Source of the DNA: an uncultured SAR116 cluster alpha proteobacterium
GTDB taxonomy: Bacteria > Pseudomonadota > Alphaproteobacteria > Puniceispirillales > Marisalimonadaceae
Reading direction: 5' to 3'
Length of the DNA: 37,627 nt
Assembly (NCBI GenBank): GCA_902619805.1
Contig: CACNGC010000013.1
Coordinates: forward strand, 1-37,627
The notes below the pieces were generated by a model that was given only the letters and a program-made list of their open reading frames with translations, did no database searches and was not told the origin of the DNA. How positions within the stretch are numbered: position 1 is the first letter of the stretch; the number at the start of each line of letters is the position of its first letter. Shown here one piece after another: positions 23,945-32,073 of this stretch. The translations under genes were made by a program, and so were the position numbers.

Positions 23945-24715
23945 TTAATACATATGATGGCCACCGTTTATAGAAATAGTTGACCCAGTTACAAATTGTG
24001 TGTCTTCCCTTGCTAGGAATGAAACTGCTCTCGCTATCTCAATTGGATGACCTAATCTTCCCACAGGTATTGTGCTTACAATTTTTTCTAAAACATTCTC
24101 TGGTACAGAGGCAACCATTTCAGTGTCAACATAACCAGGTGCGACTGTATTAGCTGTTATATTATATCTGGCACCTTCCAACGCTATGGCTTTTGTCATT
24201 CCAACAATTCCTGCCTTTGCAGCACAATAATTAATTTGACCATATTGTCCTGCTTGTCCATTTACTGAAGATATATTAATTATTCTTCCAAACTTTCTAA
24301 CTGTCATTTCTTCCCAACAAGCTTTAGTCATGTTGAAAACAGATCCAAGATTTGTATCAATAACTTCCTGCCAATCACTTGGGGTCATTTTTTTTATAGT
24401 TCTGTCTCTTGTAATACCAGCGTTATTTACAAGAATAGAGACAGTCCCATAAGTTTTTATTATTTGTTCAACAGCATCAATGCAAGAGTTATGATTTGAT
24501 ACGTCCCATTTCAAAACTTCTATATTAGTTTCTGTTTTAAAAATGTTTGCTTGATTATCATCTTTTGCATAACCAGCAATAACCTTTGCACCAGCTTGAT
24601 TAAGAATTTCGCATATACCTTTTCCAATACCTCTAGTACCTCCAGTTACAATAGCAACTTTTCCAACCAGGTAATCTTTATTATTATCAGATGGCAAATT
24701 ATTCATATTAATCAT
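23945..24715 (-). CDS. phaB: acetoacetyl-CoA reductase
   Basis: The 256-residue short-chain dehydrogenase reduces acetoacetyl-CoA to (R)-3-hydroxybutyryl-CoA, the monomer for PHA. It shows the Rossmann motif TGGTRGIG (24-31), NNAG (97-100) and the catalytic set S150, Y163 and K167 (ISSVNGQ and YCAAK). The PhaB-type stretch GQYGQINYCAAKAG matches closely, which separates it from FabG, as does the nearby depolymerase and synthase. No thiolase (phaA) lies in the window, so acetoacetyl-CoA must come from elsewhere. An in-frame ATG at codon 4 is an alternative start. Confidence 0.88.
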   Translation of the reverse strand: MINMNNLPSDNNKDYLVGKVAIVTGGTRGIGKGICEILNQAGAKVIAGYAKDDNQANIFKTETNIEVLKWDVSNHNSCIDAVEQIIKTYGTVSILVNNAGITRDRTIKKMTPSDWQEVIDTNLGSVFNMTKACWEEMTVRKFGRIINISSVNGQAGQYGQINYCAAKAGIVGMTKAIALEGARYNITANTVAPGYVDTEMVASVPENVLEKIVSTIPVGRLGHPIEIARAVSFLAREDTQFVTGSTISINGGHHMY

Positions 24716-24793
24716 TTATCAAACCTCAACTTGATACATTCATTAAAGATAAATACTAAAATGGTAAACTAGAGACTTAATGTCTAATTAAAC

Positions 24794-24819
24794 TAAAAAA
24801 AAATGATTAAAAATTAATC
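24794..24819 (-). terminator. Rho-independent terminator of phaZ
   Basis: On the minus strand, 13 bases after the phaZ stop, GATTAA/TTAATC forms a 6-bp hairpin (24819-24805) directly followed by a run of nine T residues after one intervening AT. The stem is AT-rich but the T run is long. It would separate phaZ from phaB, giving phaB its own promoter in 24716-24794. Confidence 0.55.
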
Positions 24820-24831
24820 AAAATATACGTT

Positions 24832-26067
24832 CTAACAATCATAATTATTATTATCTAGAAACTTTAAAAATTTTGGCTTTATTTCATTTCTCCATGCCTT
24901 TCCACTAAAAATTCCATAATGACCAGCATTTTTTTGTAAATGAGAGATTTTTTTATTTTTTGGTAGATTCTTCAATAATTTCACTGCAGCTAGGCATTGT
25001 CCAGGTGCTGAAATATCATCATTAGCACCTTCTATTATAAATACAGCAGTATTTTGAATATTTTCTATATCAATTTTTTTATTATCAATTGAAAATTTAT
25101 TTAGTGCGATTTCTCTGTTTTTAAAAATTCTATCAACTGTGGATAAATAAAACTCTGCTGTCATATCCATAACTGCTAAATATTCATCATAAAAAGTATT
25201 GTGTCTATCTACTTCAGATGCTTCACCATTTATTTCTCTTAAAATCTGATCATGGAAAGCTTTTTGATGGGTTTGTGGGTTCATTGATAAAAAAGATAAA
25301 ATTTGAATTATACCAGGATAGACCATCCTACCAACACCATTATAATTTATACCTACTGACATGGTCATAGTATTTTTTAATTTATCCATCTGTATTTTGT
25401 TTCCAAAATCAGTGACTGCTGTTGGATTTGCTTCTGGATCAATAGGTCCTCCTATTAAAGTTAGAGTAGATGGGACATACTTTTTCTCTTTAGCAAGAAA
25501 AGCTGTCGCTGCTAATGCTAATGGAGCTGGTTGACATACTGCGATAACATTTAATTTTGGAGCAAGTTTTTTAAAGAAATTTATTAAATATTTTGTAAAA
25601 TCTTCTATATCAAATTTTCCATGTGAACTAGGAATATCTCTCGCATTTTTCCAGTCGGTAACGTAAACATCACAATCAGGCAAAAGCGATATAACTGTAT
25701 TTCGAACTAAAGTAGAATAATGACCTGACATTGGAGCAATTATAAGTACTTTTCGTTCTTTATTATTATTATTTTCTTTTTCAAATTTTATAAGATTACA
25801 AAAAGGAAAATCCATTATAATTTTTTCATTAACATAATATTCTTTATTTCCAGAAATATATGAAGAAATACCCCAATCTGGTTTTGAAGATATTCTAGAT
25901 AATGAATGCTCTGTTACCTTTCCCCACGCAGCAAAGGCAGGGGGCAATGGACTTGGAAGCAACCCAAATATAGGATTGTTCCAAAATGTTCTAGTTGAAG
26001 ACGCAAGCCACTGATAATACTGTTTGTTAATTTCAAAAAGATCATAAGATTGTGTTGGCGATAACAT
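24832..26067 (-). CDS. phaZ: intracellular PHA depolymerase
   Basis: The 411-residue alpha/beta-hydrolase breaks down stored PHA. The family is recognised from MLSPTQSYDL at the start, IIAPMSGHYSTLVRNTV (109-125), the nucleophile Cys178 in VCQPAPLALAATAFL, GGPIDPEANPT and a late HYGIFSGKAWR with the catalytic His. The Asp of the triad is likely in EGANDDISAPGQ. Cys instead of Ser as nucleophile is the hallmark of the PhaZ1-type intracellular enzymes. It is divergent from phaC, with a 73-base intergenic region that must hold both promoters. Confidence 0.9.
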   Translation of the reverse strand: MLSPTQSYDLFEINKQYYQWLASSTRTFWNNPIFGLLPSPLPPAFAAWGKVTEHSLSRISSKPDWGISSYISGNKEYYVNEKIIMDFPFCNLIKFEKENNNNKERKVLIIAPMSGHYSTLVRNTVISLLPDCDVYVTDWKNARDIPSSHGKFDIEDFTKYLINFFKKLAPKLNVIAVCQPAPLALAATAFLAKEKKYVPSTLTLIGGPIDPEANPTAVTDFGNKIQMDKLKNTMTMSVGINYNGVGRMVYPGIIQILSFLSMNPQTHQKAFHDQILREINGEASEVDRHNTFYDEYLAVMDMTAEFYLSTVDRIFKNREIALNKFSIDNKKIDIENIQNTAVFIIEGANDDISAPGQCLAAVKLLKNLPKNKKISHLQKNAGHYGIFSGKAWRNEIKPKFLKFLDNNNYDC

Positions 26068-26140
26068 TATTACCCCTTTAAAAAATAAACTAGTTAACTT
26101 ATTATAACACTATGATTAAAAACTCACAAAGGCAAATAAA

Positions 26141-27913
26141 TTGAAGGATAATAAAAATCAATACGAAAATTTTGATTTTGATGAACTCAAAAAAAATTTA
26201 GAAAAAGTTGATGTTCTTACAAAAAGATTAGTATTTATAATAGCATCTAAATCTAAGAAACAACAAATAACTCAACCAAATCAAGATCTTTACTATAAAG
26301 CTGCAGCTAAATATTTTTCTGAAATACTTTCAAACCCTTCTAAATTAATAGAAAACCAAGTTAAGTATTACAAATCATCTTTAGAAACGTGGTCAGATGT
26401 CCAAAGATATTTTCTCAAGCAAGAAAATAATAATCCAAAAAAAAATGATAAACGCTTTAGAAGTGTTACGTGGGAAGAAAATCCATATTTTAAAATGATA
26501 AAGCAACAATATCTTACTTCTTCAGATATAATTCAGGAAACTATTACGGGAATAGACGGTCTTAGTCATCCTGAGCAAAAACAAATTACTTTTTTTACAA
26601 AGCAAATGCTGGAGTTTTTTTCTCCCACAAATTTTCTAATGACAAACCCAGACGCACTTCAAGAGGCTATGGAAACTAAGGGTCAGTCGTTAGTGAATGG
26701 ATTAGAAAATTTAGTTGATGATCTTGAAAAGAATGATGGTGAATTTAATGTCTCACTTACTGATGAAACTGCATTTGAGATAGGGAAAAATATTGCTAAT
26801 GCCGAAGGATCCGTAATCTATGAAAATAAGTTATATCAATTAATTTACTATAAACCAACTCAAGAAATATCACATCAAATACCAATATTAATAATTCCTC
26901 CCTGGATAAATAAATTTTACATTTTAGATCTAAAACCAGAAAATAGTTTTATTAAATTTTTATTGAGCAAGGGTATTCCAGTTTTTTTAATGTCTTGGGT
27001 TAATCCTGACAGCAGTCATTCTGAAATAGGTTATGATGATTATCTTAAAGATGGTTTACTGGACGCTATTGAACAAACTAGAAGGTTTTATTCTGTAGAT
27101 TTAATAAATTCAATCGGTTATTGCATTGGAGGTACACTATTAGCCACAGGATTGAGTTATCTAAATGCAAGAAAATTAGAATATATTAAGTCAGCATCTT
27201 TTTTTACTACTCTTACTGATTTTGAAGATCCAGGGGATTTATCAATATTTGTTTCAGATGAGTATTTAAATACAATTAAAGATCAAATTGATGATCTTGG
27301 TTTTATGGATGGTGATTTTTTATCCCAAACATTTAGTTTTTTAAGGTCTAATGACCTAATTTATGGTCCTGCAGTAAAGTCATATTTAATGGGTAAAAAG
27401 CCTCCACCATTTGACCTGTTATATTGGAATAGTGATTCAACAAATTTACCTGCGAAAATGGCTCTAGAATATTTAGAAAAATTTTATAAAAATAACGATT
27501 TCTCAAAAGGTAAGCTAGAAGTTTTAGGTGAAAAAGTTAATTTAGAACAAATTTCGCAACCTATTATAGTTATTGGAACTTTTAATGACCATATAGCTCC
27601 ATGGAAATCATCTTTTAACGGTTTGAGTAAAACCTCTGGAGAAAAAGTATTTATTCTTGCAGGAAGCGGACATATTGCAGGAATAATTAATCCAGAACAT
27701 TCTAATAAATACGAGTATTGGATCAATAATGAAAATTATTCAACCCCTGAAAAATGGTTCAATAGTTCTATAAATAAAAATGGTTCTTGGTGGAATGAAT
27801 GGTATGAATGGAAAAAACAATTTTTAGCAGAGAAAATAATTTCAACTAAAATGATTGGAATTACTGAAATAGAACCTGCTCCAGGACGTTATGTAAAAAA
27901 GAAAAATAAATAA
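26141..27913 (+). CDS. phaC: class I PHA synthase
   Basis: The 590-residue enzyme polymerises (R)-3-hydroxyacyl-CoA into PHA at the granule surface. The lipase-like box GYCIGG (326-331) holds the catalytic Cys328; the other triad members are Asp483 (GTFNDHIAPW) and His511 (GSGHIAGI). The length and the N-terminal domain (WEENPYFKMIKQQYL) are typical of class I enzymes. The start is a TTG at 26141, preceded by AAAGG with 8 bases spacing; there is no better ATG. The C-terminus ends in the family PAPGRYVKKK. The phasin and phaR genes follow on the same strand. Confidence 0.95.
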   Translation: MKDNKNQYENFDFDELKKNLEKVDVLTKRLVFIIASKSKKQQITQPNQDLYYKAAAKYFSEILSNPSKLIENQVKYYKSSLETWSDVQRYFLKQENNNPKKNDKRFRSVTWEENPYFKMIKQQYLTSSDIIQETITGIDGLSHPEQKQITFFTKQMLEFFSPTNFLMTNPDALQEAMETKGQSLVNGLENLVDDLEKNDGEFNVSLTDETAFEIGKNIANAEGSVIYENKLYQLIYYKPTQEISHQIPILIIPPWINKFYILDLKPENSFIKFLLSKGIPVFLMSWVNPDSSHSEIGYDDYLKDGLLDAIEQTRRFYSVDLINSIGYCIGGTLLATGLSYLNARKLEYIKSASFFTTLTDFEDPGDLSIFVSDEYLNTIKDQIDDLGFMDGDFLSQTFSFLRSNDLIYGPAVKSYLMGKKPPPFDLLYWNSDSTNLPAKMALEYLEKFYKNNDFSKGKLEVLGEKVNLEQISQPIIVIGTFNDHIAPWKSSFNGLSKTSGEKVFILAGSGHIAGIINPEHSNKYEYWINNENYSTPEKWFNSSINKNGSWWNEWYEWKKQFLAEKIISTKMIGITEIEPAPGRYVKKKNK

Positions 27914-27914
27914 T

Positions 27915-27967
27915 TTGCAGTTGCAGCATTTTTCTATTGACAATTTCTGCAATGCGGCATATATATT
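27915..27967 (+). promoter_or_regulatory. phasin promoter with PhaR-type operator
   Basis: TTGACA (27937-27942) and TATATA (27960-27965) are 17 bases apart, a good sigma-70 promoter. Two TGC/GCA-rich imperfect palindromes flank and fill it: TTGCAGTTGCAGCA (27915-27928) and TTCTGCAATGCGGCA (27945-27959), the second lying in the spacer. PhaR repressors of alphaproteobacteria bind CTGC-N-GCAG-type sites before phasin genes, and phaR itself lies two genes downstream. Binding here would block RNA polymerase until granules titrate PhaR away. Confidence 0.7.
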
Positions 27968-27997
27968 ACTCATGTTAATCAAATTATGGAGCACTTT

Positions 27998-28420
27998 ATG
28001 TTTACATTTGACGAATACACAAAAAATTTTGAGAAGTTTTCTACTCAAAACCCTTTTTTGTCTTCACATTCCTTAGATGATATACTTGAATTCAATTCAA
28101 AGTTATCAAAAATCGCATTGGAAACAATTAAAAAAAATACAGAGCTTAGCCAAGAATGGTCTAAAGAAACTTTGAATTCACTAGAAACATTTACTAAGAC
28201 ACAGAAAAATCCAAGCGACTATTCAAAAGTAATAAACGATTTTGTTACTCAACAAACACAATCTTCTCCAAAACATATAGCTGAATTTGCTGAAATAGCA
28301 AAAAAGGCTCAATTGGATACTATAGATTTATATATGTCTGCTGGAAAAGAAATGAACAAAGAAATGACTAAAACAGCAACAAAAACATCAAATAAAACTG
28401 TTGTGACATCTTCAGAATAA
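27998..28420 (+). CDS. phaP: phasin
   Basis: I start at 27998 because GGAG at 27988-27991 is 6 bases upstream; the in-frame ATG at 27986 overlaps that site. The 140-residue protein is almost wholly helical with the phasin pattern: FEKF and LEFNSKLSKIALETIKKN in the first part, QEWSKETLNSLE, then HIAEFAEIAKKAQLDTIDLY. Phasins coat PHA granules and control their number and size. Regulation by PhaR is expected from the operator at 27915-27967. The gene is followed by a strong hairpin (28430-28466). Confidence 0.85.
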   Translation: MFTFDEYTKNFEKFSTQNPFLSSHSLDDILEFNSKLSKIALETIKKNTELSQEWSKETLNSLETFTKTQKNPSDYSKVINDFVTQQTQSSPKHIAEFAEIAKKAQLDTIDLYMSAGKEMNKEMTKTATKTSNKTVVTSSE

Positions 28421-28429
28421 TTTATCATA

Positions 28430-28466
28430 GAAACTAGTAAAGGATATAATATTCTTTACTAGTTTC
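28430..28466 (+). terminator. hairpin between phasin and phaR
   Basis: A perfect 13-bp stem (GAAACTAGTAAAG at 28430-28442 with CTTTACTAGTTTC at 28454-28466, 11-base loop) lies between the phasin stop and phaR. The following bases (TAACTTTCAATTTA) are only modestly T-rich. It may cut phasin transcription partly, protect the abundant phasin mRNA from 3' decay, or set a high phasin to low PhaR ratio. Confidence 0.6.
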
Positions 28467-28494
28467 TAACTTTCAATTTATGAGGCAATAAATT

Positions 28495-29061
28495 TTGTCT
28501 GAAGAACAAATATTGATAACCCGATATTCCAGCAGACGTTTATATAATACCAATTCAAGTGAATATGTTACACTTGAGGAAATATCAACACTTATTAAAA
28601 GTGGTAAAAATATAAAAATAATTGATAAGCAAACTGGTGAAGATTTAACTAAACAATATCTTCTTCAAATAATCTCTGATATTGAAAACAAAGATGGTAA
28701 CATTCTTCCAGAGAATATGTTGACTGAGATAATTAAAAGTTATAGCAATGCAACAGAAAAAATCATGCCAGACATGGTGGCTAAAACATTTGAGTTCTAC
28801 CAAAACCAACAAAGTGAATTTTTAAAACATCTCAACACTAAAAGTGTCAATCCATTCACGGACAAATCCAGTTCAGAATTAATGCAAGATTGGCAGTCAA
28901 AACAATTTGAATTGATGAAAGATTTTCTAAATCCCTGGGATAAAAAAGAAAATACAGAAAATCCCTCTAATGAAAAATCGTCACTGAGTGACAAAGACGA
29001 AATTGAAATTTTAAAAAAACAAATGTCTGAACTTAAAGAAGAGTTAAATAAGAAAAAGTAA
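28495..29061 (+). CDS. phaR: PHA synthesis repressor PhaR
   Basis: The 188-residue protein starts with a TTG at 28495, 9 bases after GAGG. It shows the PHB accumulation regulator N-terminal domain (RYSSRRLYNTNSSEYVTLEE, about 9-28, and IIDKQTGEDLTKQYLLQII, about 43-61), the DNA- and PHB-binding part. A second helical region follows, then a Gln/Lys-rich C-terminus ending in a coiled coil. PhaR binds PHA granules and represses phasin and its own gene when free. An operator is visible before the phasin gene but not right before this TTG, so its regulation may come through the upstream promoter. Confidence 0.92.
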   Translation: MSEEQILITRYSSRRLYNTNSSEYVTLEEISTLIKSGKNIKIIDKQTGEDLTKQYLLQIISDIENKDGNILPENMLTEIIKSYSNATEKIMPDMVAKTFEFYQNQQSEFLKHLNTKSVNPFTDKSSSELMQDWQSKQFELMKDFLNPWDKKENTENPSNEKSSLSDKDEIEILKKQMSELKEELNKKK

Positions 29062-29066
29062 ATCTT

Positions 29067-29333
29067 TTATTCAAAACCATATTTTTTCAAATTATTAGTA
29101 ATGTATGGATAGGTGTTTAGATGTTGATTTTGCTTGGTAAATGCAAATTTTATTTTAGATAAATGATTTTCTTTTAAAAACTTTTTAACAAAATCTAAAT
29201 GCTTTTTAGCAATATCAAATTTTTTCAAAGAATCATAAGCTAAACCTAAATGTAAATTCCACCAAACATAAGAAGTACATATTTTAAAGCAAAAGCGAGG
29301 TTTTTGAAATATCGTAATAAAAGCAAATAACAT
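29067..29333 (-). pseudogene. C-terminal TPR fragment of a larger protein
   Basis: The 88-codon frame contains WWNLHLGLAYDSLKKFDIA, KKHLDFVKKFLKEN and a YITNNLKKYGFE end. This is the TPR helix pattern and the tail seen in cyclase-TPR proteins, where such tails often end LRKAGLPE. The first 20 codons do not fit the TPR pattern, and a neighbouring frame does better, so the gene is frameshifted as well as cut. Its missing 5' part would lie where repeat copy A now begins (29341). That fits truncation by an insertion at that point. Confidence 0.45.
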
Positions 29334-29340
29334 AAATTAA

Positions 29341-29440
29341 TTGTAGGCTGAGTTGTAGACTAAATTAATATCATTCTATAATATCTCATTAAATCAGATG
29401 GTTACAATGAAATAACGAGGAGGTTATCTCCTCCAAATTA
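29341..29440 (+). repeat. dispersed ~95-bp repeat, copy A
   Basis: TAGGCT (29344) and TAGACT (29356) stand 12 bases apart and are followed by a conserved AT-rich middle, AATCAGATG, AATGAAATAACGAGGAGG and then a core-like CTCCTCCAAAT about 84 bases from the first unit. The last bases also form a GAGGAG/CTCCTC hairpin, which could end egtBD transcription on the minus strand. Same-strand copies B, C and D lie at 31824, 33097 and 37317. Confidence 0.75.
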
Positions 29441-31540
29441 TTTGACTTTAAATAACATAACGGCAAATAGGTTTTCTTTATCTGTCCATGTCGAAATTTT
29501 CTCAAAACCAGAAGAGGCAGCCAAATCTACAAATTCATGGATGTGATATTTATATGAATTTTCTGTATGAATTGTTTCACCAGCTGTAAAAAAAAATCTT
29601 TCTTTACCAATATTAACTACTTGATCAACACAACTTTCAAGATGCATTTCTATTCTACCTTCTAAAGTGTTAAAGCGTACAATATGACGAAATAAATTTT
29701 GATTAAAATCAGCACCTAGTTCTTGATTAATTCTCGAGAGAAGATTTTTATTAAAAGAATCTGTAATACCTTTATTGTCATCATACGCTCTAAGCAGGCG
29801 TTCATAATCTTTTTTTAAATCAACACCTATTAACAATTTTCCGTTTATACCAACAGTTTTGCAAATTGATTGTAAGAATGTTTTAGCACTAATTGGCTCA
29901 AAATTTCCAATAGTTGAACCTGGGAAAAATGCAATTTTTGACTTTGTCTGTCTTTTAGATTTCGGTATTTTCAGTGATGAAGTGAAATCAGTAGCGACTG
30001 TTAAAACCTCAAGCTTGGGGTAGGCCTCACGTATAGTATATGCTCCTTTTTGCAATTGTTCTTCCGAAATATCAATTGCACAAAGTGAAACTGGATCAAT
30101 TAATTTGTCTAGTAGTATACGTATTTTCTCAAGAGATCCAGAACCGTATTCAATAAGCGTTACATTCGAGCCAAGATATTTTGCTATTTCAGTCGCATTA
30201 TTTTTAAGAATACCTACTTCTGTTCTTGTTGGATAATAATCCTCAAGTTTACAAATTTTTTCGAATAAACGAGCACCCTCATTATTATAAAGATATTTTG
30301 ATGATATATGTTTAGGTATTGAACTTAATCCTGAAATAACATCATTAAAAAATTTGTCTTTATTACAATTATCATTAGCATGAAGACTATAATTAGTAGC
30401 AGATTTGTCCTTGGCCAAACGTATTCCTGAAAATTGCCAACGCGCACTTGGAGGAAAGAAGTTACGGTATGAAGCCCTGATGTGATCTGAAGAAGAGGCG
30501 CATGAACCACCGCGTAAAACCATTTGGCCAGACATAAATTTTCCGTTATATTCTCCTATTGCACCATCCGCGATCTGATAGCCTGGATAAGCAGCAAATG
30601 AGCTTTGTGTCCATTCCCACACATCTCCATAAATTTGTGTAACTCCATCTTTTGTTGAAGGTTGTGGTGCAAATATATTAGAGTCAGCAAAATTACCCTC
30701 AATATCAAATGATTTAGCAATTATTTCCCACTCAGACTCTCGAGGCAACCTAGCATTAGACCATCGAGCGAATGCATCAGCTTCATAATAACTAACATGA
30801 CAAACCGGAGCGTTCAAATTTATTGGTATTATACCACTCATTGTATAATAAGACCAAGTACCATCACCATTTTTATACCAATACATTGGAGATTCCCAAT
30901 GTTCCTTTTGGCATAAAGTCCATCCGTCAGATAACCAAAACTCTGCCTTCTTGTAACCCCCATCCTCAATAAAGTTTATATATTCACGATTTGATACAGG
31001 ATTTTTTGCTAAACAAAATGGTTCTAGCCAAATTTTATGTCTGGGACCTTCGGCATCAAAAATAAACTTTTCTCCAGAATATCCAATTTCGACAAGCCCC
31101 CCTGGATGATCTAACCAGTTTGGTTTACTTACACTTAATCCTTTTACTGGAATAGGATCTCTATATTTAGGATACAATGGATTTCTTGAAAAAGCATGTT
31201 TTATGTCTGTTATTAAAAGTTCTTGATGTTGTTGTTCGTGATGAATGCCAAGTTCTATCAATCGTAAAACATCAGATTTTGGTTTCATTTGAAAGTATTC
31301 TTTCATTTTATTATCAATATAATTTCTATATTCGTATACCTCAGCTGATGAAGGACGGGTTATCATACCTCTTTCAGGTCTAGCGTGACGATCCCCTATT
31401 TTATTATAATAAGAATTAAATAAGAAATTATAGTTAGGATGAAACTCTTGGTAATTTCTAACAAATTTTTTAAGGATAAACGTTTCAAAAAACCAAGTTG
31501 TATGAGCTAAATGCCATTTAGTTGGACTTGCATCAGGCAT
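29438..31540 (-). CDS. EgtB-EgtD fusion (ergothioneine biosynthesis)
   Basis: The 700-residue frame joins two ergothioneine enzymes. The N-terminal part (to about 380) is EgtB. It contains WHLAHTTWFFE (9-19), the iron-binding HHEQQHQE (100-107, ligands H101 and H105 with an early His), and the formylglycine-generating-like domain with QIYGDVWEWTQSSF and LRGGSCASS. The C-terminal part (from about 400) is EgtD, the SAM-dependent histidine N-methyltransferase, with LYNNEGARLFEKICKLEDYY, EYGSGSLEKIR, IDISEEQLQKG and FFPGSTIGNFEP. Eukaryotic Egt1 has the reverse order. The ATG at 31540 lies inside the conserved EgtB region; homologous coding (QSLSEPLSEADQCIQS) continues upstream to about 31660 but has no ATG, GTG or TTG before the stop at 31694-31696. 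The start codon is therefore lost or unusual (ATT possible), and the gene could be damaged at its 5' end. Confidence 0.85.
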   Translation of the reverse strand: MPDASPTKWHLAHTTWFFETFILKKFVRNYQEFHPNYNFLFNSYYNKIGDRHARPERGMITRPSSAEVYEYRNYIDNKMKEYFQMKPKSDVLRLIELGIHHEQQHQELLITDIKHAFSRNPLYPKYRDPIPVKGLSVSKPNWLDHPGGLVEIGYSGEKFIFDAEGPRHKIWLEPFCLAKNPVSNREYINFIEDGGYKKAEFWLSDGWTLCQKEHWESPMYWYKNGDGTWSYYTMSGIIPINLNAPVCHVSYYEADAFARWSNARLPRESEWEIIAKSFDIEGNFADSNIFAPQPSTKDGVTQIYGDVWEWTQSSFAAYPGYQIADGAIGEYNGKFMSGQMVLRGGSCASSSDHIRASYRNFFPPSARWQFSGIRLAKDKSATNYSLHANDNCNKDKFFNDVISGLSSIPKHISSKYLYNNEGARLFEKICKLEDYYPTRTEVGILKNNATEIAKYLGSNVTLIEYGSGSLEKIRILLDKLIDPVSLCAIDISEEQLQKGAYTIREAYPKLEVLTVATDFTSSLKIPKSKRQTKSKIAFFPGSTIGNFEPISAKTFLQSICKTVGINGKLLIGVDLKKDYERLLRAYDDNKGITDSFNKNLLSRINQELGADFNQNLFRHIVRFNTLEGRIEMHLESCVDQVVNIGKERFFFTAGETIHTENSYKYHIHEFVDLAASSGFEKISTWTDKENLFAVMLFKVK

Positions 31541-31823
31541 TGATTGGATGCACTGATCTGCTTCACTAAGTGGTTCTGATAAACTTTGTGTTTTATTACG
31601 AACTTTATTGTAAAGAGTTGCTATATTCTCATTTATATTTTTGTGATAGGTATATGAAGTTGATTTTAAAATGATAAATCTCTGTAATTCTTTTTAAATA
31701 ATACTTATTTTGAAATTGTTTGCAATTGATAATTTAAAATCTTTTTAACTAATTTATCATCCGCCAAGTTGAATAATATAATTATTGAAAATTACTTAAT
31801 TATAAAAACATCATGTTGTTTAG

Positions 31824-31925
31824 TTCATAGACTGTTTTGTAGACTGAATAATTATTATTATATAAAATCTAATTAAATCAGATGATAAAAATGAAATAAC
31901 GAGGAGGTTATATCCTTTTTATTGT
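31824..31925 (+). repeat. dispersed ~95-bp repeat, copy B
   Basis: TAGACT at 31828 and 31840 (12 bases apart), then ATTATTATTATATAAAATC, AAATCAGATGAT, AATGAAATAACGAGGAGG and a core-like ATATCCTTTTT about 84 bases from the first unit. It lies between the 5' end of the egtBD gene and the AEC transporter gene. The rest of the 31700-32073 gap is AT-rich DNA without a visible gene. Confidence 0.75.
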
Positions 31926-32073
31926 TTTAGATAGTACGCTAATGCCCAAAAGTTAGTCATTAAAAGCCAAATCTTGTTAAACTAGTTTAAGACTTTGTTG
32001 ATCTCCTAAAATTACTTTACATGTTAAGTATATCAAAATATATTAAAGTAGAATAAAAGAATTAATCTTATAA

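Noticed and set aside
23945-29061. A complete PHA pathway with thiolase in the window
   Set aside because: No phaA-like frame is present on either strand; only phaB, phaZ, phaC, phasin and phaR are found.
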